Shown here: one piece after another, positions 5,652 through 6,948 of the stretch
How positions within the stretch are numbered: the first letter of the stretch is position 1
Layout: every line of letters begins with the position of its first letter
NCBI GenBank assembly: GCA_023488865.1
Contig: JAMDDG010000441.1
Location: 1 to 6,948, forward strand
Reading direction: 5' to 3'
Source of the DNA: Bacteroidota bacterium
GTDB taxonomy: Bacteria; Bacteroidota; Bacteroidia; Bacteroidales; Prolixibacteraceae
Length of the DNA: 6,948 bases
The notes under the pieces: generated by a model
What the model saw: only the letters and a program-made list of their open reading frames with translations
Told to the model about the DNA's origin: nothing
Databases searched by the model: none
Program-made: the position numbers and the translations under genes

Positions 5652-6948
5652 ATGAAAAAAACAATATTATATAGCTTCATAATCATACTTTCGATGTTTT
5701 CATCTTGCTCATTTCTTGATGAAAAACCTATTGATCGATTGGTTACTGACAACTTTTATTCCAGTGCCAAAGATGGCCAGGCAGCTGTTGATGCGGTTTA
5801 TCAACAACTTAATAGTTTATATAACCGGCTGATGTACCTGGTGGGAGAGCTTCCGACAGATAACTTGAAAAATGGTCTTGGTATGCCAAATCCCTTTTTG
5901 CAAAACCTGGAATTTTTACGCATCGATTCCCAAAACACATTTGTAGGAGATATGTGGACTAATTGTTATTCAGGCATTTCTCGCGCCAATACAGCCATTG
6001 AAAAGATTCCGGGAATTACCATGGATGCAACTCTTCAAAATCGGTTTATTGGCGAAGCTAAATTTTTGCGTGCACTTTACTATTTTAATTTAGTTCGTTT
6101 TTTCGGAGATGTTCCACTGATAACAAAACTCAAAACAATTAACGATGCAATGGGCCCACGTATTCCAAAAGAGGAAGTCTACAAGCAGATAATTGACGAC
6201 CTGACTTTTGCCGAAAACAATTTGCCGTTGAGAAAAGATTATAGTAGTAAAGATGAAGGACGCGCCACCAAAGGAGCTGCAAAGATTTTGCTGGGCAAAG
6301 TTTATTTGACAAAAGGGGATTTTGCAAAGGCCAAAGACAAGTTGGCCGAAGTGGTCGAAAGTGAAAATGTTTATGGTTATGGCCTGCAACCCAACTATGC
6401 AGACAATTGGAACCCGGCAAAAGAAGCAGGCATTGAAGCTGTTTTTTATTTGGAATACAAGAAGGACCCTTTCCCGAACAATGGAGAAATGGGACTTGCC
6501 GGACCAAAATATTCCATTCCGGGGGGGAATATTGGAGTTGCTGGTTCAAATGAGGCCGACATCCCAACCCAGGAGCTTTATGACCAATATGATGCCAGGG
6601 ACTTGCGAAGAAGTAAAAACCTTAGGTTTAATTTCACGAATCCAAAGACTGGAAAAGTTTTTAAGTCATCTATTCCTTTATCAGGTAAGTATTGGCTGGA
6701 TGGTGTTTTAGCAGCTAATGAGTGTGATGTTAATATGCATGTAATACGTTATGCAGATGCAATATTGATGTATGCTGAAGCATTGAATGAAACTGGCGAT
6801 GCAATTCAAGCATTGGCCCAAATAAACAGGATCCGAACACGGGCTTTCGGAAATGCCAGTGGTAATTTTGCACCCATGTCTAAAGACGATTTTCGCAAAA
6901 CGGTGATTCAGGAGCGAAAATTGGAATTTTTCCACGAAGGTCAACGTT
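5652..6948 (+). CDS. SusD/RagB-family outer-membrane nutrient-binding lipoprotein (3' end missing)
   Basis: The frame is open from ATG 5652 to the right edge, giving 432 complete residues with no stop. The signal peptide ends in a lipobox, MFSSC, making Cys19 the lipidated residue; acidic residues soon after (SFLDE) suit surface export in Bacteroidota. The SusD-like N-terminal domain covers about 22-220, with the helical repeats FIGEAKFLRALYYFNLVRFF (132-151) and TKGAAKILLGKVYLTKGDFA (206-225). The SusD/RagB C-terminal domain starts near 270 and includes MHVIRYADAILMYAEALNET (362-381), INRIRTRA (391-398) and VIQERKLEFFHEGQR (418-432), which in relatives precedes the last 50-100 residues, lost here. 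It forms the lid on SusC, binding glycan at the surface. It follows susC by 17 bp in the same operon. No substrate can be read from the sequence. Confidence 0.95.
   Translation, partial: MKKTILYSFIIILSMFSSCSFLDEKPIDRLVTDNFYSSAKDGQAAVDAVYQQLNSLYNRLMYLVGELPTDNLKNGLGMPNPFLQNLEFLRIDSQNTFVGDMWTNCYSGISRANTAIEKIPGITMDATLQNRFIGEAKFLRALYYFNLVRFFGDVPLITKLKTINDAMGPRIPKEEVYKQIIDDLTFAENNLPLRKDYSSKDEGRATKGAAKILLGKVYLTKGDFAKAKDKLAEVVESENVYGYGLQPNYADNWNPAKEAGIEAVFYLEYKKDPFPNNGEMGLAGPKYSIPGGNIGVAGSNEADIPTQELYDQYDARDLRRSKNLRFNFTNPKTGKVFKSSIPLSGKYWLDGVLAANECDVNMHVIRYADAILMYAEALNETGDAIQALAQINRIRTRAFGNASGNFAPMSKDDFRKTVIQERKLEFFHEGQR

Noticed and set aside
6139..6567. 142-codon minus-strand ORF inside susD
   Set aside because: Its protein is rich in Cys, Trp, Leu and Ser with no domain, as expected for antisense of a real gene; susD is open and conserved in its own frame throughout.
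6322..6711. 129-codon plus-strand ORF inside susD in another frame
   Set aside because: I first considered that it marked a frameshift in susD near the G7 run, but the susD frame keeps family motifs before and after it, so this is a shadow.
1..6948. CRISPR arrays, tRNA/rRNA genes, insertion sequences, prophage or toxin-antitoxin genes
   Set aside because: I looked for regularly spaced repeats, RNA-gene sequence, transposase motifs and terminal repeats and saw none; nearly all of the window is explained by the PUL genes.

Overview
The window reads as part of a polysaccharide-utilisation locus (PUL) from a Bacteroidota bacterium. The evidence is the gene order ECF sigma factor, FecR-type anti-sigma factor, SusC/RagA-type TonB-dependent transporter and SusD/RagB-type lipoprotein, all on the + strand. 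A Bacteroidota-type promoter (TTTG ... TAnnTTTG) lies ahead of the sigma gene, Shine-Dalgarno sequences are absent, and the DNA is AT-rich. The N-terminal style of the SusC protein (a basic stretch, then a late signal peptide ending near AYSQ, then an STN domain) suggests a Marinilabiliales/Prolixibacteraceae-like organism, but that placement is an inference.

Layout: 1-265 is the 3' end of an upstream gene. Its C-terminus resembles the accessory domain found at the end of some GH88/GH105 (unsaturated uronyl/rhamnogalacturonyl hydrolase) proteins. 266-416 is a short intergenic region with a weak terminator candidate, a good Bacteroidota promoter, and inverted and direct TAAACT repeats around it. 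417-968 is the ECF sigma factor, apparently with a TTG start. 969-1051 is a spacer containing a perfect 14-bp palindrome. 1052-2122 is the FecR-like anti-sigma factor. 2123-2241 is a leader before susC that holds a perfect 11-bp hairpin, a 11-codon micro-ORF threaded through it, and on the minus strand a textbook intrinsic-terminator shape. 2242-5634 is the full-length SusC homologue with an N-terminal STN signalling domain. 5652-6948 is the SusD homologue, running off the right edge with its last part missing.

How they work together (family knowledge applied here): SusD on the cell surface captures a glycan and SusC imports it across the outer membrane using TonB energy. When SusC is engaged, its periplasmic STN domain signals to the periplasmic part of FecR, which spans the inner membrane and releases the ECF sigma factor to transcribe susC, susD and neighbouring genes. 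The substrate is not readable from SusC/SusD alone. The upstream gene fragment hints at pectin or another uronate-containing glycan.

The coding content is a well-known system and I see no new protein system. The part most worth a second look is the 119-bp leader before susC, where a minus-strand terminator with no minus-strand gene to serve suggests a cis-antisense small RNA, and the repeat-rich sigma-factor promoter.
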